NCBI GenBank assembly: GCA_900555065.1
Contig: USJY01000035.1
Span: 1-9,313 of the forward strand
Length of the DNA: 9,313 nucleotides
DNA from: an uncultured Eubacteriales bacterium
Lineage (GTDB): Bacteria > Bacillota > Clostridia > Oscillospirales > UMGS1783
Direction: 5' to 3'
The position numbers and the translations under genes are program-made. Shown here one piece after another: positions 1 through 7,140 of this stretch; the first letter of the stretch is position 1, and every line of letters begins with the position of its first letter. A model generated the notes under the pieces. It was not told the origin of the DNA. It did no database searches and saw nothing but the letters and a program-made list of their open reading frames with translations.

Positions 1-55
1 GTATACGTATTTCTGCGGATCAACCGCGTATTGCGCCTTGTCCTTGAGCGCCCAG

Positions 56-364
56 CTATATCATCCGGGCATATCCGACCAGTTCGCGCCTCAGGTTTTC
101 AGCCTCCTGCGTTTTTGCGGCAAGATCCTGTTCGCTCTGAGTGGCTCGCTCGGCTTCAGTCTGTTGCTGAGCTTTCCATGAACGAAACGCTTTCAGTTCA
201 TCGGCCGACGGTTGATTTCTGCGTTCGCGGGCAAGACGTGCCTCGACGATTTGATCAACCTCTGACTGAGTAAGGGTTTTTTCTTTATGCGTGGTAACGG
301 CGGACGCAGTCCCCACCTGTGCCTGCTGCTCATTTTGAACGGCAGTGTTTGTATTCTCGGTCAT
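56..364 (-). CDS. C-terminally truncated phage scaffold-like protein (DUF4355 type)
   Basis: This 102-residue protein matches the DUF4355 family (phage capsid scaffold-like, usually encoded just upstream of the major capsid protein). The recognisable core is LTQSEVDQIVEARLARER at about residues 31-48, followed by a charged, Gln/Glu/Ala-rich stretch with coiled-coil character to about residue 95. The N-terminal 30 residues are low-complexity (Thr, Gln, Ala). The start is well supported: minus-strand GGAGGT (plus 371-376) lies 6 bases before the ATG. Family members, as I remember them, run to roughly 150-220 residues, so the TAG at 56-58 cuts this one short. Reading past it in the same frame gives only 11 codons before TGA. 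It is probably a remnant within a decayed prophage. Family call is by eye; function is inferred. Confidence 0.72.
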   Translation of the reverse strand: MTENTNTAVQNEQQAQVGTASAVTTHKEKTLTQSEVDQIVEARLARERRNQPSADELKAFRSWKAQQQTEAERATQSEQDLAAKTQEAENLRRELVGYARMI

Positions 365-403
365 AAAACTACCTCCGTTTTTTGCCCGTCGGCATTTTTT
401 GCT

Positions 404-431
404 TAAAAACAGCGCCTACTATAAGGCGCTG
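404..431 (-). terminator. Rho-independent terminator, minus strand
   Basis: A perfect 8-bp stem (CAGCGCCT at 410-417 pairing with AGGCGCTG at 424-431, six-base loop) is followed on the minus strand by TTTTTA (plus 404-409). It lies after the minor capsid pseudogene and the 51-residue ORF and before the DUF4355 gene, so it would separate them into two transcripts or attenuate the second. On the plus strand no T-run follows. I saw no clear minus-strand promoter between the hairpin and the DUF4355 start, and nothing else recognisable in 432-531. Confidence 0.8.
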
Positions 432-531
432 AATTTAACGATATGCATTTTTAAAAGTGGGTTAGCTATAGTCTGTAATGACAACCCTGCCGCTAGAGAT
501 TGACAGGGAATCTCCAGCGACCGCAAAACCC

Positions 532-687
532 TCAATCATCTTTTTCGAGCAACTTGAACACATCCAGTTCTGAAACAGGCACATCACCGCCCGGCCTCAA
601 TGGAGGATCGTTAGGGGTCATCTCCGTCAAAATTCGTTTCAGATTTTCAGGATCATCTATGAATTCAGATCGTCTGTTTTTTTTCAT
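532..687 (-). CDS. Small hypothetical phage protein (51 aa), coupled to the minor capsid gene
   Basis: This short ORF begins MKKNRRSEFIDDPENL and ends VFKLLEKDD before TGA. Its ATG (685-687) overlaps the TGA (684-686) of the upstream minor capsid reading frame as ATGA, the classic arrangement for translational coupling. A GAGGAG sequence lies 11 bases before the start, rather far but usable. The protein is acidic and hydrophilic, with a basic N-terminus, a Pro-rich middle (PNDPPLRPGG) and a predicted C-terminal helix. There is no signal peptide or membrane segment. I do not recognise the family. Its position, following a phage head protein and preceding a terminator, suggests a small structural or head-associated accessory protein; that is inference. 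Because the upstream gene is broken, its coupled expression may be lost. Confidence 0.55.
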   Translation of the reverse strand: MKKNRRSEFIDDPENLKRILTEMTPNDPPLRPGGDVPVSELDVFKLLEKDD

Positions 688-1803
688 AGTTTTGCATACT
701 CCTCTTCAATTAGTTTTCCTACGGCTTGCGAAAGTGGGCGCGCCTTTGGGTTGTTGACATACTCACTCCATGCTTCGGCCACGAATTCACGAATAGGATT
801 TTTGTTGCTATTATCCCACGCATATCTTGATAACTGCTCCGTTATTTCCTCCTTTGTGAGTCTAATATACATAGATACAATTTTTGAATTATCAGAAATA
901 TGCAAAAGATCATCTAACTGATGGCTTATTTCATGGTCTAGTATCGCTTTAGGCGTATCCGTGCCAACGGGATGATACTTAAGCTTTATATCCTCTAGAA
1001 CTGATTTTGCAACTTCCTTGTAATTTCCTTGTGCTTTATTAATGGAATACCACTCGCTACAGGACTTCCTGTTACAGATTGAGCATATACATTCTTTTTT
1101 ACCTTAGGAGGCTTCTTGCCTAGTTTAGAATCCACAGCCGCCCATATTCGCCTGTCTGGCACCTCAGGGTTTAATTCTTTAAGCCTTAAAAAACGTTCGT
1201 TTCTAGCGAATTCCCACAGAAGTCGGTTTTGTGCCTGGGCTGAACCAGTAAAGTTAAAGCCATCCTGCAATCGTGGGAACCTATTAAAGCTGTCGACTAA
1301 CCCCTGGTTCCATGCGTTTGCATAGGCAACGTCTATTCCCCTGTAATCGACCCGGGGGATGTTTAAAATGTTTTTTGAAAAATTTTCGGCTTCCTATATC
1401 GTGTTTGCGAATTTATAGATATATTTAATTGTACCACTATTTTGACTTAATGCAAGTTCATTTGCGGCATTTATTGTGGTTTTCACCTTATGATACCCGG
1501 ATACAGCCATGCGCTCCTTGTACACTGGCAATCCCGCCGCTTTGGAGAACTGTGCGTATTTACGGGTAATTGCGTCGACCTTGCCCTGTTCGGTGCGCAT
1601 GAGAGTATCGTCTCCCGCGGCCTTCGCGATAATCTGCCGATCTTTTGCATGCCGTGCAGCCGTCTCCAACTGTCGTTGCACCTGTGTCGCTTCATATCTG
1701 GTATAGGTTTTGCCCTCGAATTCAATCTTTTTCGCATCGTGCGCTTTGAACGCGGCAAGCTGCTTTTTTGAGTAGGTCGGTTCGGAGATGGCAAGTCCAA
1801 TCC
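684..1803 (-). pseudogene. Broken phage minor capsid protein with C-terminal HExxH zincin-like domain
   Basis: The reading starts near 1803 (no start codon; frame closed by TAA a little further upstream). The first part resembles Phage_min_cap2: EPTYSKKQLAAF, then EFEGKTYTRYEATQ, a QRQLETAARHAKDRQI helix and YAQFSKAAGLPVY. A TAG at 1394-1396 interrupts the frame after KFANTI, but the same frame resumes as EAENFSKNILNIPRVDY and runs to TAG at 995-997. The remaining family sequence lies in the -1 frame: NKAQGNYKEVAKSVLED, then the metal-binding-type motif HEISH (plus 921-935) in DHEISHQLDDLL, then ELSRYAWDN and REFVAEAWSEYVNN, ending EEYAKL with TGA at 684-686. In intact relatives this is one minor head protein with a zincin-like C-terminal domain. 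The missing 5' end, the stop and the frame change together indicate a pseudogene. A -1 slippery heptamer is present (see findings) but is the less likely explanation. Confidence 0.78.
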
Positions 1804-1869
1804 TAATTGTACATACAATATGATTTTCGATACAATTTTAAGTTTTTTTTACAAAATAATGTACAATTA
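1804..1869. repeat. Perfect 11-base inverted repeat, 44-base spacer
   Basis: TAATTGTACAT (1804-1814) is exactly complementary to ATGTACAATTA (1859-1869). Each arm contains the palindromic core TGTACA. The left arm begins just where the recognisable capsid-protein reading ends, and the pair lies immediately upstream of the candidate promoter of the secreted glycosidase. It could be a paired operator, a recombination boundary of the prophage remnant, or chance in AT-rich DNA. The spacer contains a T-run (about 1843-1850) and no gene. Confidence 0.5.
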
Positions 1870-1885
1870 ACAATTTATTCACATA

Positions 1886-1920
1886 TTAACTTCCAAAATG
1901 TGACATTATATACGTATATT
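1886..1920 (+). promoter_or_regulatory. Candidate promoter for the secreted GH36 gene
   Basis: Two overlapping sigma-A-like options exist: TTAACT (1886-1891), 17 bases, TATACG (1909-1914); or TTCCAA (1891-1896), 18 bases, TATATT (1915-1920). Neither is strong. Either would give a leader of about 150 bases (to 2070). In 1921-2056 I see no riboswitch; CCACCC at 1941-1946 and the GGTGG repeats at 1979-1990 could pair weakly. The overlapping open frame across 1807-2070 is not convincing coding sequence. Confidence 0.3.
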
Positions 1921-2056
1921 CCGTTTAAAGCCATATATTTCCACCCGGACAAATCCTATTTCGACAGAACAACACAAAGGTGGTGGTGGGTATGCATTCC
2001 ATTGCGTGATCGTTTTTTAATTTCTGAAGCTGGACAGCAAGACGTTATTAATGTGT

Positions 2057-2063
2057 GGAGGAG
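2057..2063 (+). promoter_or_regulatory. Ribosome binding site of the GH36 gene
   Basis: GGAGGAG, seven bases before the ATG at 2071, a near-ideal Shine-Dalgarno sequence. It fixes the start just ahead of the Lys-rich beginning of the signal peptide. Confidence 0.85.
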
Positions 2064-2070
2064 CTTTTGA

Positions 2071-5000
2071 ATGAAAACGAAAAAAGGAATGGCATTGTTT
2101 CTGGCAATCCTTATGATTGCCACCAATCTTGTAACGATTGGAACGGTGGCAAACGATACGTCGTCTTTGAGCGATAATTCGGAATATCAGACACTTGGCA
2201 CGCAGATTTCTCCGATAACGGCCGCTGAGACGGATGTAAGCGCCGCCGATGTAACGCGGATGCGCACGTGGATCAACAATAACCTAATCAATGCGGGGAG
2301 CAACGGCACCGCGCCCGCATATGAAATATCCTATAATGGGACACTACTGTCCGAGAGCCTTTCAAGTTGGACATTCTCAAATGTCCGCAATACGGATGTA
2401 TCTGAAAACGTGGAAAGCTATACTGTTACCGCGGCGAACACCTCCGCGGGTCTTACGCTGCGCTGCGAAATCCTGTTTTATACAGATTATGCGGCCTGCG
2501 AATGGGAAGTCTTCGCAAGCAGTTCCAACGCGAGCGACGTAAACGTGGTGACGGATTTCTACGCCATGAAATCGGAAATCGACATGCCCAGCGAGACGGC
2601 GAGCCCCGCTGCGACCGTCCACTATAACCGCGGCAGCATGGACCAGGCAAATGCATTTAAACCTTTTTCCGATACTGTTTCCGTAAACAGCACGCAGACA
2701 TTTACCGCGGACGGCGGCCGTCCGTCCTATACGTATATGCCGTTTTTCAACTTCAGCTGGCAGAATGCGGGCGGTGCTGTGCTTGCAATCGGCTGGCCCG
2801 CCCAGTGGTATTTCAAATATACGCGAACGGCGGCGCAGGAGCTATCGCTTGAAATAAAACAGGAAACTTTTTCTGTTCAGGCGGGTAAGATCAGCGAAGA
2901 CGAGGCGAAGACCCCGAAAGTATTCATGATGTTTTACAACAGCAGCAATATGATTAAGGGCCAAAACCTCTACCGCCGTTTTACCGACGAGTATAACAAT
3001 GAGAACATACGTCAGCTGCTTGCATCCAGCGCGACGGTTGAATACGACTGGATGATGCGAGCGAATACTACAAACCAGATCTCTACCTTTGATAAGTACG
3101 CCTATTACGGGCTGCCCTTCGAAATGTACTGGATGGATACCGGATGGTACCCGATTGTAAATAACGACTGGGTATATACCGGAAACTGGTCGGTGGATAC
3201 GTCGCCGTTCCGGTTCCCGAACGGGCTGTCTGAATTTATGGACTACGGCAAGCAGAACTACGGCATGGATATGCTCGTATGGTTTGAGCCGGAACGCGTC
3301 ATGCCGGGCACGGAGCTTTACAGTATGACGAACTATCTGCTGACGCCGCAGAACAATACCGGAGGCTGGCATTACGGCAATGAATGGCGGCTGTTCAACT
3401 ATGCGGACGATGATGCGCTGCAGTGGATGCAGAACCGCATTTACGGTATTATTGAAGACGAGGGAATCGACGTCTACCGGCAGGACTTTAATATCGCGCC
3501 GCTGTACTTCTGGCAAAACGGAGATACCGAAGGCGTGGACGCAGGCCTGACGGAAAACAAGTATATTCAAAACTATATGAAGTTCCTGGAGGACATGCTC
3601 GACATGTTCCCAGATATAATGCTTGACAACTGCGCTTCCGGCGGCCGGCGTATCGACCACGAAATGAACATGATTTCGGGCGCGCTGTGGAGATGCGACG
3701 ACTGTTATACAACCATCAATGAACAGCTCCACAACTACGGCCTTTCCTACTGGATCGGCGTACACGGCACCGGTACGATTCTGACCGACGAAGTCAGCCC
3801 GACCTATGATATCCGCAGCCGCTTCGGCCCGTCGTTCACAGTTTCGTGGTCGTATCAGAACGCCAGCCTTGACTGGGGTCATCTGCTTACCATGCTAGAG
3901 CAGTACAAGGACGTACGCGAATACATGGTGAAGGACTACTATCCGCTCACACCGTACGACGAAACGCAGAACGTCTGGTTTGGCTGGCAGTATAATGATC
4001 CGGATTCCAGCGAGGGCGTTGTTCAGATGTTCCGCCGGCCCGACAACAGCCAGCCGAACGTAAACGTGAAGCTCTACGGCCTGGAACCGAATACGACTTA
4101 CGCCGTGTATGACTTTGATACCGATACGTATCAGTTCATGACCGGTTCGGCTTTGATGAACACCGGCCTTCCCCTGAGCAGCGCAGAGGCGGGGCAGTCG
4201 TTCCTGATCAAGTACATGCCGCTCGCGACGTATAATACAATGGTCTCCGCATCCGACTCTGCGGGTGCGATCGCGGTTACGGATATCACCATCGACCAGA
4301 AAACTGCGGCCGTCACCTTCAACCAGCCCGTCCAGTTCGAATATCTCAATGCACCCAAGGGCGTGAGTTCACACTGGTTCTTTACGAGCAGCAGTACAAC
4401 GCTTGCGGACAAGGTTACAGTAGAGAAGGCGTATACAACAGACAATATCACCTGGTATTTTGAAGCTGCGGGCTATCTGCCTTACCATGCGGGCGCGCTC
4501 TGCCTGATAGAGGACAACCAGGTCGACAGCGACGGCGTTATTTCAGGGTTGGTTTCCAGCGACCGGCGCAAATCCGTCCAGGCGACGAGTGTATCGGATA
4601 CGGATAGTGATTTGTTCGCCATCCCATTTACTGCAGACGACGTTACGGAGGATACGCCGATTCCCAATACCGTTCCCATCAGCGTTGTGGATGTGACCGT
4701 CACGGATCCGACTACGGTTGAGGTTACGTTCAATCAGGCGGTTACGATGAACCATGAATGCGAAAACGGCAACAAGCTGCATGGCCATTGGTTCTTTGCG
4801 GACTGCGCCGACCCCAATCCGGGCGTCAACGGCAGCTGGCAGGTAAATATCACGTCCATACAGACGGAGGACAACATCACCTGGTCGTTCCAGGCGGAGT
4901 CCACGCTTCCGGCCTCCGGCGTGCTGCGCGTGACTGAAAACTGCCGCACCGGCACGGGCGATGCGGACTCTCTGGTACAGGTCGTCCGTTCCCGCATCTC

Positions 5001-7083
5001 CGGCGATCAGCTGGTCGCCAACGATCCGCAGGGCGTGGATAAGTTCGATGTGTTCGCCGTCCCGTATTCCTATAATTTTATGCCGGTTGAGGTGACGGAC
5101 GTGACCATTGTTGACGACCGGACCGTCAACCTGACGTTTAACCAGGCCGTAACACTGGACCATGAATGCGAACAGAACCACGCGGACAACGTGCACTGGT
5201 ATTTTTCAGACAGCGCGCTGCCCAATCCGGGCGTCAACGGCAGCTGGCAGATCAACGTCTCCAGCGTCACAACAACGGATAACGTCACCTGGTCGTTCCA
5301 GGCGGAATCGGCCCTTCCTTCGGAAGGCGTTCTACGGGTTGTAGAAAACTGCAAGAGTGTAGGCGGCGACGCGGACAGTTATGTCAAGGCCGTCAGCGCG
5401 TCCAGTACCGGCGTACAGCTGGTGGCGACGCATCCTGCCGGAACAGAGGGCTTTGACGTGTTTGCAATCGGCTATACAATCCCCCAGGCGCCGCTTGCTG
5501 TCGTAAAGACGGAAATCATCGGCGACAGAACCGTAGCGCTCACGTTCAGCGAAACAGTCACTATGAGCCATGCCTGCCCTGCGGGCGGCTCTGCGGCTGC
5601 GCACTGGTTCTTCTCGGATACGGCCCTTCCCAATCCCGGTGTGGGCGACAGCTGGCAGATCTCCGTTTCGAGCGTAACAACAGAGGACAATCTCACCTGG
5701 TATTTCACTGCGGCTGAGGACCTGCCCGCGGAGGGCGTGCTTCGGTTCAGCGAAATGTGCTATATCACCCAGGGCGACGAGGGCGACTTTGTCAACGTAA
5801 CGTCCATTGAAAACGGCAAGAAACTGCCCGCAACGCATCCCGGCGGCATACACGGCTACGACGTGTTCGCCGTGTCCTATAACGTGCCGCTCGCCATCAC
5901 AGAGGTTAAAACGGTGAACAGTACGACAGTGGACGTCACCTTTTCACACCCCGTCACAATGACCCATGACTGCCAGAACGAGATCTCTACAGCCGCGCAC
6001 TGGTATTTTGCGGACGTAGCCAATCCCATCCCCGGCGTGGACGGCAGCTGGCAGATCGACGTAACGAGCGTGACCGCGTCTGCAGACAATCGGACATGGC
6101 GGTTTGTCGCGGCTTCGGCGCTTCCGGAAACAGGCGTGCTCCGCGTTACGGAAAACTGCCGCGGAAACGGGAATGGCGACGAGGACAGCCTTGTCCAGAC
6201 TGTAAAATCCCTGTTCGACAGTACGACGCTTGAAGCGACGGACCCTGCGGGCAGCACGGCGTTTGATGTATACGCCGTCGCATATGCGTTCCCTGCGCTG
6301 GGCGTTGTAAATGTGGATATTGTAAGCGAGAGCACCGTAGCGCTGACATTTAACGAGGCGGTCACGATGGAGCATGTCTGCCCCGCGGGTGGCAGCGCAG
6401 CGTCGCACTGGTTCTTTGCCGATTCACCGAATCCGACCCCTGGAACGGGGGATAGCTGGCAGATCCCGGTGTCGACAGTCACGCACTCTGACGACAATAA
6501 AACGTGGTACTTCACCGCGGCCTCGGACTTGCCGGCGGAGGGCCTGCTCCGATTCAGCGAAATGTATTATATTACGCAGGGCGATGAGGACGACTGCGTC
6601 AACGTAACTTCGCTGGATACCGGGCGCAAGCTGTCCGCGACGGATCCAGGCGGGCCGAACGGCTACGACGTATTCGCCGTATCCTATAATATACCGCTGC
6701 AGGTGACCGACGTTACAAAGGTGAACGATACGACTGTCAACGTGACATTCTCTCACCCCGTCACCATGCAGCACAACTGCCCGGGCGAGATCGATGTCGA
6801 GGCGAGCTGGTACTTTGCCGATCAGCCCGACCCTGTCCCCGGCGTGGGCGGCAGTTGGCAGGTGAACGTAAGTTCCATTACTACGACGGACAACAAGACC
6901 TTTACGTTCACAGCCGCATCGGCCCTGCCCGAAACAGGTTTGCTGCGGGCGACGGAGAACTGCTATGTATCGCACGGCGACGACGATAAATACATTATGT
7001 TTGTAACATCTCTTGTAACTGATGAAAAGCTGGTGGCAAACCGTCCCTCAAGCGGGTTTGACGTGTTTGTGGTATCCTACTAA
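2071..7083 (+). CDS. Secreted GH36 alpha-galactosidase-like enzyme with seven C-terminal Ig-like repeats
   Basis: This is a 1670-residue exported glycoside hydrolase. Residues 1-27 form a signal peptide (MKTKK, then a hydrophobic core; likely cut after GTVA). Residues about 55-320 look like the GH36 N-terminal beta-supersandwich; about 325-630 the (beta/alpha)8 barrel; about 640-725 the C-terminal beta domain. GH36 landmarks are EMYWMDTGWYP (351-361), LVWFEPERV (402-410), YRQDFN (469-474, nucleophile Asp472), LDNCASGGRRID (518-529) and ALWRCDD (538-544, Asp543 as likely acid/base). The family acts with retention on alpha-galactosides; alpha-N-acetylgalactosaminidase is a possible alternative, and substrate cannot be read from sequence. 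Residues 736-1670 are seven tandem Ig-like repeats up to the stop codon. There is no LPXTG, SLH or transmembrane anchor, so it is probably released or held by its repeats. It appears to be a single-gene transcript, bounded by its own promoter region and terminator. It is far longer than plain GH36 enzymes (about 700-750 residues). Confidence 0.9.
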   Translation: MKTKKGMALFLAILMIATNLVTIGTVANDTSSLSDNSEYQTLGTQISPITAAETDVSAADVTRMRTWINNNLINAGSNGTAPAYEISYNGTLLSESLSSWTFSNVRNTDVSENVESYTVTAANTSAGLTLRCEILFYTDYAACEWEVFASSSNASDVNVVTDFYAMKSEIDMPSETASPAATVHYNRGSMDQANAFKPFSDTVSVNSTQTFTADGGRPSYTYMPFFNFSWQNAGGAVLAIGWPAQWYFKYTRTAAQELSLEIKQETFSVQAGKISEDEAKTPKVFMMFYNSSNMIKGQNLYRRFTDEYNNENIRQLLASSATVEYDWMMRANTTNQISTFDKYAYYGLPFEMYWMDTGWYPIVNNDWVYTGNWSVDTSPFRFPNGLSEFMDYGKQNYGMDMLVWFEPERVMPGTELYSMTNYLLTPQNNTGGWHYGNEWRLFNYADDDALQWMQNRIYGIIEDEGIDVYRQDFNIAPLYFWQNGDTEGVDAGLTENKYIQNYMKFLEDMLDMFPDIMLDNCASGGRRIDHEMNMISGALWRCDDCYTTINEQLHNYGLSYWIGVHGTGTILTDEVSPTYDIRSRFGPSFTVSWSYQNASLDWGHLLTMLEQYKDVREYMVKDYYPLTPYDETQNVWFGWQYNDPDSSEGVVQMFRRPDNSQPNVNVKLYGLEPNTTYAVYDFDTDTYQFMTGSALMNTGLPLSSAEAGQSFLIKYMPLATYNTMVSASDSAGAIAVTDITIDQKTAAVTFNQPVQFEYLNAPKGVSSHWFFTSSSTTLADKVTVEKAYTTDNITWYFEAAGYLPYHAGALCLIEDNQVDSDGVISGLVSSDRRKSVQATSVSDTDSDLFAIPFTADDVTEDTPIPNTVPISVVDVTVTDPTTVEVTFNQAVTMNHECENGNKLHGHWFFADCADPNPGVNGSWQVNITSIQTEDNITWSFQAESTLPASGVLRVTENCRTGTGDADSLVQVVRSRISGDQLVANDPQGVDKFDVFAVPYSYNFMPVEVTDVTIVDDRTVNLTFNQAVTLDHECEQNHADNVHWYFSDSALPNPGVNGSWQINVSSVTTTDNVTWSFQAESALPSEGVLRVVENCKSVGGDADSYVKAVSASSTGVQLVATHPAGTEGFDVFAIGYTIPQAPLAVVKTEIIGDRTVALTFSETVTMSHACPAGGSAAAHWFFSDTALPNPGVGDSWQISVSSVTTEDNLTWYFTAAEDLPAEGVLRFSEMCYITQGDEGDFVNVTSIENGKKLPATHPGGIHGYDVFAVSYNVPLAITEVKTVNSTTVDVTFSHPVTMTHDCQNEISTAAHWYFADVANPIPGVDGSWQIDVTSVTASADNRTWRFVAASALPETGVLRVTENCRGNGNGDEDSLVQTVKSLFDSTTLEATDPAGSTAFDVYAVAYAFPALGVVNVDIVSESTVALTFNEAVTMEHVCPAGGSAASHWFFADSPNPTPGTGDSWQIPVSTVTHSDDNKTWYFTAASDLPAEGLLRFSEMYYITQGDEDDCVNVTSLDTGRKLSATDPGGPNGYDVFAVSYNIPLQVTDVTKVNDTTVNVTFSHPVTMQHNCPGEIDVEASWYFADQPDPVPGVGGSWQVNVSSITTTDNKTFTFTAASALPETGLLRATENCYVSHGDDDKYIMFVTSLVTDEKLVANRPSSGFDVFVVSY
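4276..7080 (+). repeat. Seven tandem Ig-like protein repeats (about 135 aa each) within the GH36 protein
   Basis: Repeat starts by residue (nt): R1 736 (4276), R2 873 (4687), R3 1008 (5092), R4 1144 (5500), R5 1276 (5896), R6 1412 (6304), R7 1545 (6703); spacing is 132-137 residues. Common elements in order are TV-x-VTF, AVTM-x-H-x-C, HW(F/Y)F, P-x-PG, SWQ, DN-x-TW, LP-x-x-G, LR, EN(C), GD-x-D and GFDVFAV-x-Y. The pattern of a TV-x-VTF strand, an x-TW-x-F strand and a G-x-LR strand resembles the SbsA/Big_5-type Ig-like fold. R2-R7 each hold a pair of cysteines (plus one extra in R2). R1 is divergent: it keeps VTF, HWFF, DNITW and a Cys but lacks the H-x-C and PGV-x-GSWQ motifs. R2 and R3 share 30 identical bases (4813-4842 and 5221-5250). 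R4 pairs with R6, and R5 with R7. Likely role, inferred: substrate or surface binding, or spacing the catalytic module from the cell. Confidence 0.85.
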
Positions 7084-7106
7084 TTTCTTCCTCTTCCCCC
7101 CATATG

Positions 7107-7137
7107 GGCCGGCGCTGTATGCGCCGGCCTCTTTCTT
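7107..7137 (+). terminator. Rho-independent terminator of the GH36 gene
   Basis: A 9-bp GC-rich stem (GGCCGGCGC at 7107-7115 with GCGCCGGCC at 7121-7129, five-base loop) is followed by TCTTTCTT. It lies 24 bases after the stop codon. Confidence 0.85.
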
Positions 7138-7140
7138 GAT

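Noticed and set aside
485..508. CCCTG / CAGGG hairpin
   Set aside because: The stem is only 5 bp with a 14-base loop and has no T-run; not supportable as a terminator or RNA.
1483..1818. Minus-strand 111-codon frame and two plus-strand frames over the capsid fragment
   Set aside because: They overlap the recognisable Phage_min_cap2-type frame in other phases and match nothing themselves.
2..1919. TATACGTAT at 2-10 and again at 1911-1919 as possible direct repeats flanking the phage fragment
   Set aside because: It is only 9 bases and palindrome-like, and the same string also occurs inside the GH36 gene near 2729, so chance is the best explanation.
1807..2070. Plus-strand 87-codon frame ending just before the GH36 start
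   Set aside because: It has no ribosome binding site, spans the AT-rich promoter region, and has an aromatic-rich, random-looking composition.
2842..3882. Long minus-strand open frame (346 codons) opposite the GH36 catalytic domain
   Set aside because: It is the antisense shadow of a clearly conserved gene; it has no ribosome binding site and its Arg/His/Val-rich composition is typical of mirrored codons.
4543..6515. Several minus-strand open frames of 150-217 codons across the repeat region
   Set aside because: They repeat with the same period as the sense-strand Ig-like repeats and carry mirrored versions of them, so they are shadows.
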